From Lachnospiraceae bacterium (GTDB lineage: Bacteria > Bacillota > Clostridia > Lachnospirales > Lachnospiraceae), in contig CAAGPW010000127.1 in NCBI GenBank assembly GCA_900771955.1, forward strand, positions 1-6,624: DNA of 6,624 nucleotides, given 5' to 3'. Shown here one piece after another: positions 1 to 6,552 of this stretch. Position 1 is the stretch's first letter, and each line of letters opens with the position of its first letter. The translations under genes were made by a program, and so were the position numbers. The notes beneath the pieces are model-generated. The model saw nothing but the letters and a program-made list of their open reading frames with translations. It ran no database searches and was not told the origin of the DNA.

Positions 1-2
1 AT

Positions 3-50
3 AAATTTAGCCATAATTGCTCATGCAAGCATGGCATTATGTCTAAATTT
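3..50. repeat. Long imperfect palindrome downstream of the helicase gene
   Basis: The arms AAATTTAG (3-10) and CTAAATTT (43-50) are perfect inverted copies. Inside them CATAAT (12-17) pairs with ATTATG (36-41), then GC (19-20) with GC (34-35), then CATG (22-25) with CATG (30-33) around a CAAG loop. That gives about 20 base pairs in 48 nt, interrupted by one mismatch and two single-base bulges. It starts about 50 bp beyond the helicase stop. There is no following run of T on either strand, so it is not a standard intrinsic terminator. It could be a small palindromic repeat, a transcript 3'-end stabiliser or a protein-binding site. The structure is seen directly; its role is unknown. Confidence 0.55.
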
Positions 51-101
51 GCATGGCTCTGAATAGTTACAAATATTTTATACAGGCTGTCTTTGACCGA
101 A

Positions 102-3100
102 TTATCCTAAAAGCTGTAGCAGATCATCTTTTGTCATATCCATCAGATTCGTACTCTCTCCATTTAGCACCGCATCTGCAAGGTTTTTCTTATCTTCCTG
201 CATTTTCAGTATCTTTTCCTCAATGGAGTTTTTCACGATCAGCTTATATACCGACACTGTCTTCGTCTGTCCGATTCGATGTGCCCTGTCCGTTGCCTGA
301 TTCTGCGCAGCCACATTCCACCAGGGATCGTAATGTATTACAATATCAGCACCGGTCAGATTTAGTCCTGTTCCACCTGCTTTTAGAGAAATCAAAAATA
401 CCGGAACTTTATCAGCGTTGAATTGCTGTACTAATTCCAAACGTTTTTCCTTTGAAGTCTCGCCTGTTATCTTATAATATGAGATTTGTCTTTCCTTTAA
501 ATCTCTTTCCAAAATCTCCAGCATTGATGTAAACTGTGAAAAAAGCAGTACCTTATGATCTCCTTCAATTGCATTCTCTATTAACTGCAGGCAGGTATTT
601 CTCTTAGCAGACTCCCCCCGGTAATCATCAAACAGCAAGACCGGATCACAACATATCTGCCGGATTCTGGTCAGTTCAGCCAGAATCTGCAGCTTGTTTT
701 TTCGAAAGTTGTCCTCAGATTCTTTTTCCAGAGATTGTTTCATACGTATTACCTGACCGTCATAGAGTCTTTGCTGCTCATCTTCCATAACCGCATAATA
801 GTTCTCTTCCAGCTTTTCCGGAAGATCCTTTAATACATCTCCTTTTAATCTCCGCAAGATAAAGGGTGCCACCATTCGTTTCAACAATGCCGTGGCATCT
901 GCATCCTGATTCTTTGTGATCGGTGTTTCCATTTCTTTCTTAAAATTATCATAGGTATACAGAAAACCTGGCATCAGATAATCAAAAATACTCCATAGTT
1001 CACTGAGACGGTTTTCAATAGGGGTTCCCGTCAAGGCATATTTTGTATGGGCAGAAATCAGTTTTACCGATTTTGCCGCTGCTGTCGTATGGTTCTTAAT
1101 ATATTGTGCCTCATCAATGATCTGGACTGAAAAAATCTTTCCTTCATATTCCGCAATATCTCTTTTCAAAAGATCATAAGAAGTTACCAGAACATCCCTT
1201 TTCTCATATTCCTCAATGCTTTTTTGGCGTTCTGTCTGATTACCGGTAATCATTCCAACCGACAATTCCGGAGCATATTTTGCAAATTCTTCTCTCCAAT
1301 TGTACACCAATGATGCCGGTGTAACGATCAACGCCGGATGACAATGCCTGTTCTCCTCCTTATGTGCCAGCAGCACAGCAATGACCTGTAATGTCTTACC
1401 AAGTCCCATATCATCCGCCAGAATACCACCAAATCCACAGTTTTCCAATGTCCTCAGCCATCTGTAACCGTATTTCTGGTATTTCCGCAGCACCTGGTTT
1501 AGTTTCTCTGGAACTTCGTACTCAGAGTCTTCTACAGTTTTAAAATTTTTAATCAGCTTTTTAAACCTGACATCTCTGTCAGAATAGACCCCCTCACACT
1601 GCTCCAACATTTTATCAAGATAAAGTGCACGATAAAGAGGCAGCTGCATTTTTCCCTTTACAAATTCTTTTGGGGTAATATGCAGATCATCCAGCATCTC
1701 TGCCAATTCCTGCAGGTTATCTTCCTGAAGATCCAGAAACTCTCCATTCCGCAGACGATAATACTTTTCTTTCTTCCGGTAGCTGTTTAAAATATCCAAA
1801 AGCTCTTCCTGTGTCAGTTCTGTGGAATGAATCTCCAGATTCATCAATTCACTCCCTATAGATACACCTACATGTACAGGAACGTTTTTGCGAATGTTCA
1901 GTCTACGGAACCGATCCGTACTCTGCACTTCACCCAGATGCATCAGATCCGCCACCCCACTTTTTAAGATCTGATATACTGCATCCGGGTCTTCACCAGA
2001 TTCAAAGCTTTGTTTTTCCTCATTTATCTCAGGAAACATTTTACGCACATCGCTCAGGATATTGCATTCCATTTCTCGATCCCGGAAACTGTCAATCTTC
2101 TGGTCATTATTCATCCACGCCATGAGATCATAATCGTTTTCTCCATAAACTGCCTTTGCTTTACACAGAATTTTTCCATCTTCTGCATCCAGATAAAATT
2201 GAAATTCTGCCTGAGGCGGAAGAAATTTGCGGATCTCATTTGCATTCTTTTCCTTTATTTTCGCATATTTTTCTATTGTTGGGAGAACACGGTAATAAAA
2301 TTCTGATAAATATCTTCTTCCAACCTGCAAAGAAACCTCTCCGTCCTCTGCATTACGAAGCAGCGGTTCCAGTTCTTCCAGTTCCTGTACACGGATACGA
2401 TAAAAAATATCCTTTTCCAAATAATAACGATAGTTGATTCCCTCCAGGAACTCCGGTATTTTCCCTCGAATCCGTATTCCCTGAAATACCTGATTCTGAT
2501 CTGTTTCCTGTTCTATGACCAATCTGATATCCGGACTTCCCTCTTCAAAACACCATTCCGTATTTTTTGTTTTTCTTCTTCCTTCTCCTACAGTGACAGG
2601 TATTTTTTTCCCTTCTACAAGCGGAAAGAACTGATCCAGCCGTTCTCCATATATTGAAATTCTATCCTTGATAGTTTCTGCCTCACCTGTATATTGGTAA
2701 TAACCGCTCCAGATGCGGCTCCTGTTAAATTCCTGTCTTCTCCATTCCTGCATTACAACACTTTTCAGGAAAGTATAATATTTGCTGCTTTTCTCATTAA
2801 AACCGACAAGTGCAAAATCCAGAGATGACTTTGTACCCAATTTCCATTGTCCCTTGTTTTCTACACAATCCACGAATTCCGAAAGCTTTTTTATCACATA
2901 CAGCTTATCCGCACCCACCTTGAATCCAAGCTGAAGCCCCTCGCCTTTTTCTTCCAGAAAGGGTTCCAACACAGCCTGTTTCTTTGGAGTCTCACTTTTT
3001 TCCTCTATTCCTGCTCTCCTCTGACGGAATCCGTACATCATATTGCTCGCATAACTATCCGTTGCATCCCCGATGCTGTCTGACTGCAGTTTTTTCTCCA

Positions 3101-3803
3101 ACAAAAGCAGCAACGCAAGCTCATGCACGCACAAATGATCTTCCGTGACACCGTAATAGTTTGTGCCATAACTCCCTTCATAACACCCTGGAATATTACA
3201 TCCTGCCTCCTCAATTTCATCTTTTGTGAAAGTGATATGAAGATAATCTCCATTCATTACTCCAAACACCCTGCCCATTAATGTATTTGCACCGATTCGG
3301 TTAGGATATCCCATCTGTAACTCAGATATGGTAATCTCATTTTGCGCTATCAGCTGCTCTGCTTTTTCTAATTCATCTGCATAAAAGCAAAAAGGTTCCG
3401 CCATTGCTTCCATGTCAAAATATTCATAACGGTCTGACACATAGTCAGAGCGCTGCATTGCATTCTCAGATATTTTCTCTTCATTTTTCTTATGTTTAAA
3501 AGGGTACACAATCTTAGGAACCTGTACTTCCTTTTGTCCTACAGTACTTCCCCGCTCACTCATTTCCTCGATTGCATAAAGAACTGCTGCCTCATGCTTA
3601 CAGTGACCATCGTAAGCACAATTACAAAACATCTTCGGATGCAGACGGTCGGTTAAATAAATTTCCACATCATATACTCTTGTTCCCAACACCTTTGCCT
3701 GGTACGTCGCACCACGATGTGTCAATCCCTTTACTTTTCCATCTTCAAAATACTGCCTGCCTCTATTTAAAATTATCCTTGAAAACAAATAATCCCAATA
3801 CAT
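102..3803 (-). CDS. SWIM zinc-finger SNF2-family DNA-dependent ATPase (bacterial SNF2 helicase)
   Basis: This is an intact 1233-residue cytoplasmic protein. An N-terminal SWIM zinc finger is visible as C60-x-C62...C68-x-H70. A long middle region of about residues 80-770 has no motif I can name firmly, but its position fits the bacterial SNF2-associated domain. The SNF2 ATPase half begins near residue 771 (LRKYQKYGYRWL). Walker A is DDMGLGKT at 797-804, Walker B is DEAQ at 897-900, and TGTPIENR follows near 925. The second RecA-like lobe starts near 1080 (KVLLFSQFTSMLEIL), continues with SLKAGGTGLNL, and ends with motif VI QATDRAHRIGQ at 1169-1179. All catalytic motifs are intact. Family knowledge: SNF2 proteins use ATP to translocate on double-stranded DNA and displace or remodel bound proteins; they rarely unwind DNA. 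The ATG at 3803 is supported by AAAGGA nine bases upstream and by a start just before the SWIM region. No partner gene lies beside it. Bacterial homologues have been linked to transcription, repair or defence, but the role here cannot be fixed. Confidence 0.95.
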   Translation of the reverse strand: MYWDYLFSRIILNRGRQYFEDGKVKGLTHRGATYQAKVLGTRVYDVEIYLTDRLHPKMFCNCAYDGHCKHEAAVLYAIEEMSERGSTVGQKEVQVPKIVYPFKHKKNEEKISENAMQRSDYVSDRYEYFDMEAMAEPFCFYADELEKAEQLIAQNEITISELQMGYPNRIGANTLMGRVFGVMNGDYLHITFTKDEIEEAGCNIPGCYEGSYGTNYYGVTEDHLCVHELALLLLLEKKLQSDSIGDATDSYASNMMYGFRQRRAGIEEKSETPKKQAVLEPFLEEKGEGLQLGFKVGADKLYVIKKLSEFVDCVENKGQWKLGTKSSLDFALVGFNEKSSKYYTFLKSVVMQEWRRQEFNRSRIWSGYYQYTGEAETIKDRISIYGERLDQFFPLVEGKKIPVTVGEGRRKTKNTEWCFEEGSPDIRLVIEQETDQNQVFQGIRIRGKIPEFLEGINYRYYLEKDIFYRIRVQELEELEPLLRNAEDGEVSLQVGRRYLSEFYYRVLPTIEKYAKIKEKNANEIRKFLPPQAEFQFYLDAEDGKILCKAKAVYGENDYDLMAWMNNDQKIDSFRDREMECNILSDVRKMFPEINEEKQSFESGEDPDAVYQILKSGVADLMHLGEVQSTDRFRRLNIRKNVPVHVGVSIGSELMNLEIHSTELTQEELLDILNSYRKKEKYYRLRNGEFLDLQEDNLQELAEMLDDLHITPKEFVKGKMQLPLYRALYLDKMLEQCEGVYSDRDVRFKKLIKNFKTVEDSEYEVPEKLNQVLRKYQKYGYRWLRTLENCGFGGILADDMGLGKTLQVIAVLLAHKEENRHCHPALIVTPASLVYNWREEFAKYAPELSVGMITGNQTERQKSIEEYEKRDVLVTSYDLLKRDIAEYEGKIFSVQIIDEAQYIKNHTTAAAKSVKLISAHTKYALTGTPIENRLSELWSIFDYLMPGFLYTYDNFKKEMETPITKNQDADATALLKRMVAPFILRRLKGDVLKDLPEKLEENYYAVMEDEQQRLYDGQVIRMKQSLEKESEDNFRKNKLQILAELTRIRQICCDPVLLFDDYRGESAKRNTCLQLIENAIEGDHKVLLFSQFTSMLEILERDLKERQISYYKITGETSKEKRLELVQQFNADKVPVFLISLKAGGTGLNLTGADIVIHYDPWWNVAAQNQATDRAHRIGQTKTVSVYKLIVKNSIEEKILKMQEDKKNLADAVLNGESTNLMDMTKDDLLQLLG

Positions 3804-3834
3804 AGTCTTTTGTCCTTTGTTTTATTTATGGATT

Positions 3835-3870
3835 AGAATACACTTTAAATCCTAAATTTACAAGTCTCAA
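3835..3870 (-). promoter_or_regulatory. Candidate sigma-A promoter of the SNF2 ATPase gene
   Basis: Two overlapping candidates exist on the minus strand. TTGAGA (3865-3870) lies 17 bp from TAAAGT (3842-3847). TTGTAA (3858-3863) lies 17 bp from TATTCT (3835-3840). Both lie 32-67 bp before the ATG, and an AAAGGA ribosome binding site follows at 3813-3818. Neither -10 is a strong match, so which one is used is uncertain. The bidirectional terminator at 3965-3993 lies just upstream, so the helicase is probably transcribed alone. Confidence 0.4.
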
Positions 3871-3964
3871 TATGCTGTGATCTCCGCAGGAGAATGTGTG
3901 CACCACCAACTACATATGCAAATGGCTGGACGGTGATGAATAGCAACAGTCAGCCTAGCAACAA

Positions 3965-3993
3965 AAAGCCCCGGGCTCGCATCCCGGGGTTTT
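3965..3993. terminator. Bidirectional GC-rich intrinsic terminator
   Basis: A perfect 7-bp stem CCCCGGG (3969-3975) / CCCGGGG (3983-3989) closes a 7-nt loop. It is extended outward by a G-T pair and three A-T pairs. The plus-strand side ends in TTTT and the minus-strand side in CTTTTTG, so it can stop transcription both ways. For leftward transcription it shields the helicase promoter from the GH95-remnant side. For rightward transcription it would end any small RNA started between about 3820 and 3960. Confidence 0.8.
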
Positions 3994-4216
3994 CTGCGTC
4001 TTGAAGTTAGACATTAGTCTCTCTTTGGCTAAGTTCAATATAGCACGGGTTCCCGAAATTGTAAAGTAATTTGTCCGACAAAACAGCATTGAACGGTAAA
4101 TTGATTTTATAGCCTGCCATATTCTTTCGTAACTAATTGACTTTCCCCAAGTATTGTACCAAGTCGCTAGTGCGACAGCTAGCCCTAAGTACATCAAGCC
4201 ACTACTTTTTTACCTA

Positions 4217-5214
4217 TCAATACTGCATTATATCTTTGATCTCACCTTCCTTTAATCGCAGTCTTTTTTCGGTCTCCTTATATTTCACCACAGTATCCAC
4301 ATCCGAATATGCAGTAAAAACAGCAGCAGTGATTCTTCCGTCTTTCCAGCTCATGGAAAGTTCCAGATATCCGTCTTTTTCTTCCAGATAATCCACAAAG
4401 AATAGTGCTGCCTCTGCTATGACAGGGAAAGCATTCCGTAAAAATACCAGATTCTTTGTATAGAGGTAATGCATCCATAGGTGCGTACACAGCCATGCTG
4501 CTCCCATTACCCAGTAAGTCCCGGGATACCATGTATCCTGTGGTGCAGTATCTCCATGAATATCCGTATTGTGATGTGCCACAAGTCTCCGGCACCCATA
4601 CATTTCTCTGGCGGTATATCTGCCGTTCTTCTGCACCTTTTTTAACAATTCAAATAAGGGAATATGACACTCTGACAGATTGCAGTTTTCCACATGCCAG
4701 TAGTTCATCTCTGTATTGATATTGATGGTATACTTACTGTCCCATGCCGGGAAAAATTCATAATTCCAAAGCCCCTGCAATGTGGTCGGCAGTCCTCCTG
4801 TTTCCCTTTCCGGAGTCTCTCAAAGCGCAGATCCGTAGGCAGATTCTCGTACCGCTCTGCCCCTTCTGCCTTCAGGCATTCTCCTTGGGTCAAAATCTGT
4901 CCACCAGTAGACACCGCACGCAGTTCCATGGCAAATTCATATCCGCCTCTTCCCAGATTGCCATAAAGCCTTATGCCATTCTCTCCAACCTTACAAGTTC
5001 CGTCAAACCAGCTCTCTCTTCGAAGTTTCGCCAGAAAATTCACTTTTCCCTTGCCCCTTGTGCGGAAGCGCATCACCAGACAGTCCGCCGGGTGAGAGGC
5101 AAATATTTCCCTCTCATATATACTGTCACCAACAGTGAACTCTGTCCAGCAGATTGCCGTTTCCAGATCCAGACATCTCTCATAATGTTTTGTTCCTTCA
5201 CAGAGGATCATATC
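4217..5214 (-). pseudogene. Degraded family GH95 alpha-L-fucosidase-type gene (at least three deletions)
   Basis: Functional GH95 enzymes remove terminal alpha-1,2-linked fucose (some act on galactose) and are usually about 750-800 residues. Here two frames carry GH95 sequence. The first piece (5211 to about 4795, about 139 codons) has the N-terminal-domain signature YERCLDLETAI, YEREIFASHP and LPTDLRFERLRKG. The second (about 4795-4217, about 192 codons) begins GLPTTLQGLWNYEF and carries YTININTEMNYW, REMYGCRRLVAHHNTDIHGD and TYWVMGAAW. The frame changes near 4793-4800, and about 25 residues normally found there are missing. At about 4360-4375 the text jumps from VDYLEEKDGYL to LSMSWKDGRITAA, which resembles the extreme C-terminal domain. 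The segment with the expected catalytic Glu and Asp is therefore gone, although the Asn-x-Asn pair (4715-4723) remains. About 120 N-terminal residues are absent too, and a TAG lies two codons before the ATG at 5211. It is almost certainly non-functional. Confidence 0.88.
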
Positions 5215-5230
5215 ATAACCTACTCATGCC

Positions 5231-5261
5231 AAAAGAGCGGATCCTGACGATCCGCTCTTTT
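5231..5261. terminator. Perfect 13-bp bidirectional terminator after the oxidoreductase
   Basis: AAAAGAGCGGATC (5231-5243) and GATCCGCTCTTTT (5249-5261) are perfect inverted copies around a CTGAC loop, with A and T runs at the outer ends of both arms. It lies 10 bp beyond the oxidoreductase stop (5272-5274) and would end that transcript. It also sits only about 17 bp upstream of the first surviving GH95 codon. Confidence 0.9.
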
Positions 5262-5271
5262 GCATCTGCCG

Positions 5272-6264
5272 TTATTCATCATATGGGTATTTCACACCCC
5301 ACTGTGCCCGAAGTTCATCCATCTGCTTCATGATCGTAAGAGTCTCCGCATGAGGCATTTTCTCGCACTCTCTTTGCCCGTTCCCGATTGCCTCCCGGCA
5401 TGCCAGCACTTCATATTCATAGCCATTGATCTGCGTGGGAATCGTAATTTTACGGATCAGCATTCCTCCCGGTCCATACAGTTCCAGGTTTCTGGGATTG
5501 TTATTACTCTCCCAGGAAATATACCCTTTCGTTCCACAGATTTTTACACAGTTTTTCTTTTTATCCACCATGGAACAGCGCAGTTGCGCAACACTGCCAT
5601 CTGCATAGGTCAGCCGGATCTCATCTGTAGCATCTACTCCGGTCGGATACTTCTCACAGGAAGATTGTGTCTTCAAAATACGATCTCCAAAATACATAGA
5701 AGCCGTTGTCAGTACATACACTCCAAGATCCAATAGTGCTCCTCCGCACAGCATCGGATCATGCATCCTGGGATTTTCATAATTTTGTACGGAAAATTCC
5801 GCTTCCAAAATCTGCGGTGTACCTATCATCCCTTCCCTGAGCAACCCGGTTATGATCTCACGGCTTGGCATATAGCGTGTCCAGATTGCCTCTGTAATAA
5901 AGACCTTCTGTTTCTCTGCCATTGCAAATAATTCCTCAGCCTGTCTTGCATTGGCTGTAAACGCCTTCTCTACCAGGACATTTTTGCCATGTTCGATACA
6001 GCACTTTGCCTGCTCATAATGCAGAGAATGTGGTGTTGCTATATAGATCAGATCCACTTCCGGATCCGATGCCAGTTCCTCGTAACTGCTGTATGCTCTT
6101 GTGATATTCCATTTTCGTGCGAACTCCAATGCTTTCTCCTGCGAACGGGATGCCACAGCATAAGCACAGGCTTTTCTTTCCTTCTGCAGCCCATTCAGCG
6201 CTTCTGCCATGGATCCCGCAATATTCCCGGCACCTAAAATACCTACCTTCAGACAATTCTCCAT
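5272..6264 (-). CDS. Gfo/Idh/MocA-family NAD(P)-dependent oxidoreductase (dihydrodiol dehydrogenase-like)
   Basis: This is an intact 330-residue cytoplasmic protein. The N-terminal Rossmann fold shows VGILGAGNIA at 7-16, and VDLIYIATPHSLHYEQA follows at 70-86. The catalytic-lysine motif is VEKAF (98-102, Lys100), the EKA variant of the commoner EKP. EAIWTRYMP (125-133) and GGALLDLGVY (174-183) place Asp179 and Tyr183 where the dihydrodiol dehydrogenase branch has its active-site Asp and Tyr, instead of the His seen in many sugar dehydrogenases. The family oxidises or reduces sugars, inositols or related diols; the substrate cannot be told from sequence. I chose the ATG at 6264 because AGAGAGG lies six bases upstream and the Rossmann motif begins immediately. 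The open frame runs on to 6501 but lacks homology there. An extended -10 and a strong terminator suggest a one-gene transcript. Confidence 0.93.
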   Translation of the reverse strand: MENCLKVGILGAGNIAGSMAEALNGLQKERKACAYAVASRSQEKALEFARKWNITRAYSSYEELASDPEVDLIYIATPHSLHYEQAKCCIEHGKNVLVEKAFTANARQAEELFAMAEKQKVFITEAIWTRYMPSREIITGLLREGMIGTPQILEAEFSVQNYENPRMHDPMLCGGALLDLGVYVLTTASMYFGDRILKTQSSCEKYPTGVDATDEIRLTYADGSVAQLRCSMVDKKKNCVKICGTKGYISWESNNNPRNLELYGPGGMLIRKITIPTQINGYEYEVLACREAIGNGQRECEKMPHAETLTIMKQMDELRAQWGVKYPYDE

Positions 6265-6490
6265 AGGATTCCTCTCTCTACTTCCTGTAATTTTATCAAT
6301 ACAAAAGGACCATACTGCCTGCATGCCGCATAATCCGCCGCCAGATACACCACGCCGGAGCCAATCCTTCGTCCGCATGCCCGAATCAGTGCAGCTGTCT
6401 TCCAATACCGTGAAAATGCTCTTCCAGCATCTCAAGACTGACTCCGGCATTGATCGGCTCCATCCGCATCTGCTCCGGCATACCTTTGCA
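6249..6490 (-). pseudogene. Frame-broken 3' remnant of an unrecognised gene
   Basis: Two short minus-strand frames read like normal protein. The first runs from about 6490 to a TGA at 6386 (GMPEQMRMEPINAGVS, then LEMLEEHFHGIG). The second takes over near 6398 (TAALIRACGRRIGSG, then VVYLAADYAAC, RQYGPFVLIKLQEVERGIL) and stops at 6249-6251, overlapping the oxidoreductase start by 16 bp. Codon use in both resembles the neighbours. A single shift near 6388-6398 would join them into about 80 residues with no start, consistent with the 3' end of a gene once coupled to the oxidoreductase. A repetitive palindrome sits at its truncated end. I do not recognise the family, and it could still be non-coding sequence. 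Confidence 0.35.
6290..6298 (-). promoter_or_regulatory. Candidate extended -10 promoter of the oxidoreductase gene
   Basis: On the minus strand TGATAAAAT fits the extended -10 form (TG-n-TAtAAT, one mismatch). It ends 25 bp before the ATG, leaving room for a transcription start and the AGAGAGG ribosome binding site at 6271-6277. No convincing -35 is seen, which is tolerated with an extended -10. It lies within the preceding gene remnant, so it may be a chance match. Confidence 0.35.
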
Positions 6491-6493
6491 ATC

Positions 6494-6517
6494 GGGGACA
6501 AAAAAAGAACCGTCCCC
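6494..6517. repeat. GGGGAC...GTCCCC palindromic REP-like element
   Basis: GGGGAC (6494-6499) and GTCCCC (6512-6517) flank AAAAAAAGAACC. On the minus strand this reads GGGGACGGTTC, seven T, then GTCCCC. From memory, this GGGGACGGTTCTT...GTCCCC motif recurs in many Firmicutes and other bacteria as a short repetitive element, often near REP-associated Y1 transposases. No transposase is present here. It could also act as a weak terminator for the tRNA gene. Confidence 0.5.
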
Positions 6518-6552
6518 AGAGCTCCTGTGTCTCCAAAAACGATCCTTTAAAG

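Larger units (their letters stand above)
3804..4216. other. Gene-free interval with structured DNA
   Basis: This 413-bp gap separates the helicase start from the GH95 remnant. It holds the helicase promoter, a GC-rich terminator (3965-3993), a hairpin TCTCC-GCA-GGAGA (3881-3893), a direct repeat TAGCAAC at 3941-3947 and 3956-3962, a hairpin GTCGC-TAGT-GCGAC (4163-4176) and CGGG-TT-CCCG (4046-4055). Minus-strand short frames exist. One of 80 codons (3955-4197) has a TTG/ATG start without a good ribosome site and ends inside the terminator. One of 37 codons (4007-4120, MAGYKINLPF...) stops just before the terminator with only a weak GAAAG site. A 15-codon plus-strand frame at 3896-3943 (VCTTNYICKWLDGDE) has AGGAG only three bases before its GTG. 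I recognise none of them and would not call any a gene. Confidence 0.5.

Noticed and set aside
53..3083. Several plus-strand open frames opposite the helicase gene
   Set aside because: They are shadows of a clearly intact 1233-codon gene, with no ribosome sites or family signatures.
3896..3943. 15-residue cysteine-containing peptide as a called gene
   Set aside because: The Shine-Dalgarno spacing is only three bases and the frame is very short, so it is kept only as part of the small-RNA observation.
4171..4215. GTGCGACAG... resembling the 5' end of a group II intron
   Set aside because: Only the first few bases and a loose downstream similarity fit. There is no domain V, reverse transcriptase or 3' end, so chance is the better explanation.
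4744..5247. 167-codon open frame on the plus strand
   Set aside because: It lies opposite the GH95 text, has no recognisable motifs and runs against the terminator; it is an antisense shadow.
4217..6264. A working fucose-use operon (oxidoreductase plus GH95 enzyme)
   Set aside because: The GH95 gene is broken and separated by a strong terminator, and no transporter, fucose kinase, isomerase or aldolase is present.
6265..6501. N-terminal extension of the oxidoreductase to 409 residues
   Set aside because: The extra 79 residues do not resemble the family. The Rossmann motif begins right after the ATG at 6264, and that ATG has a good ribosome binding site.
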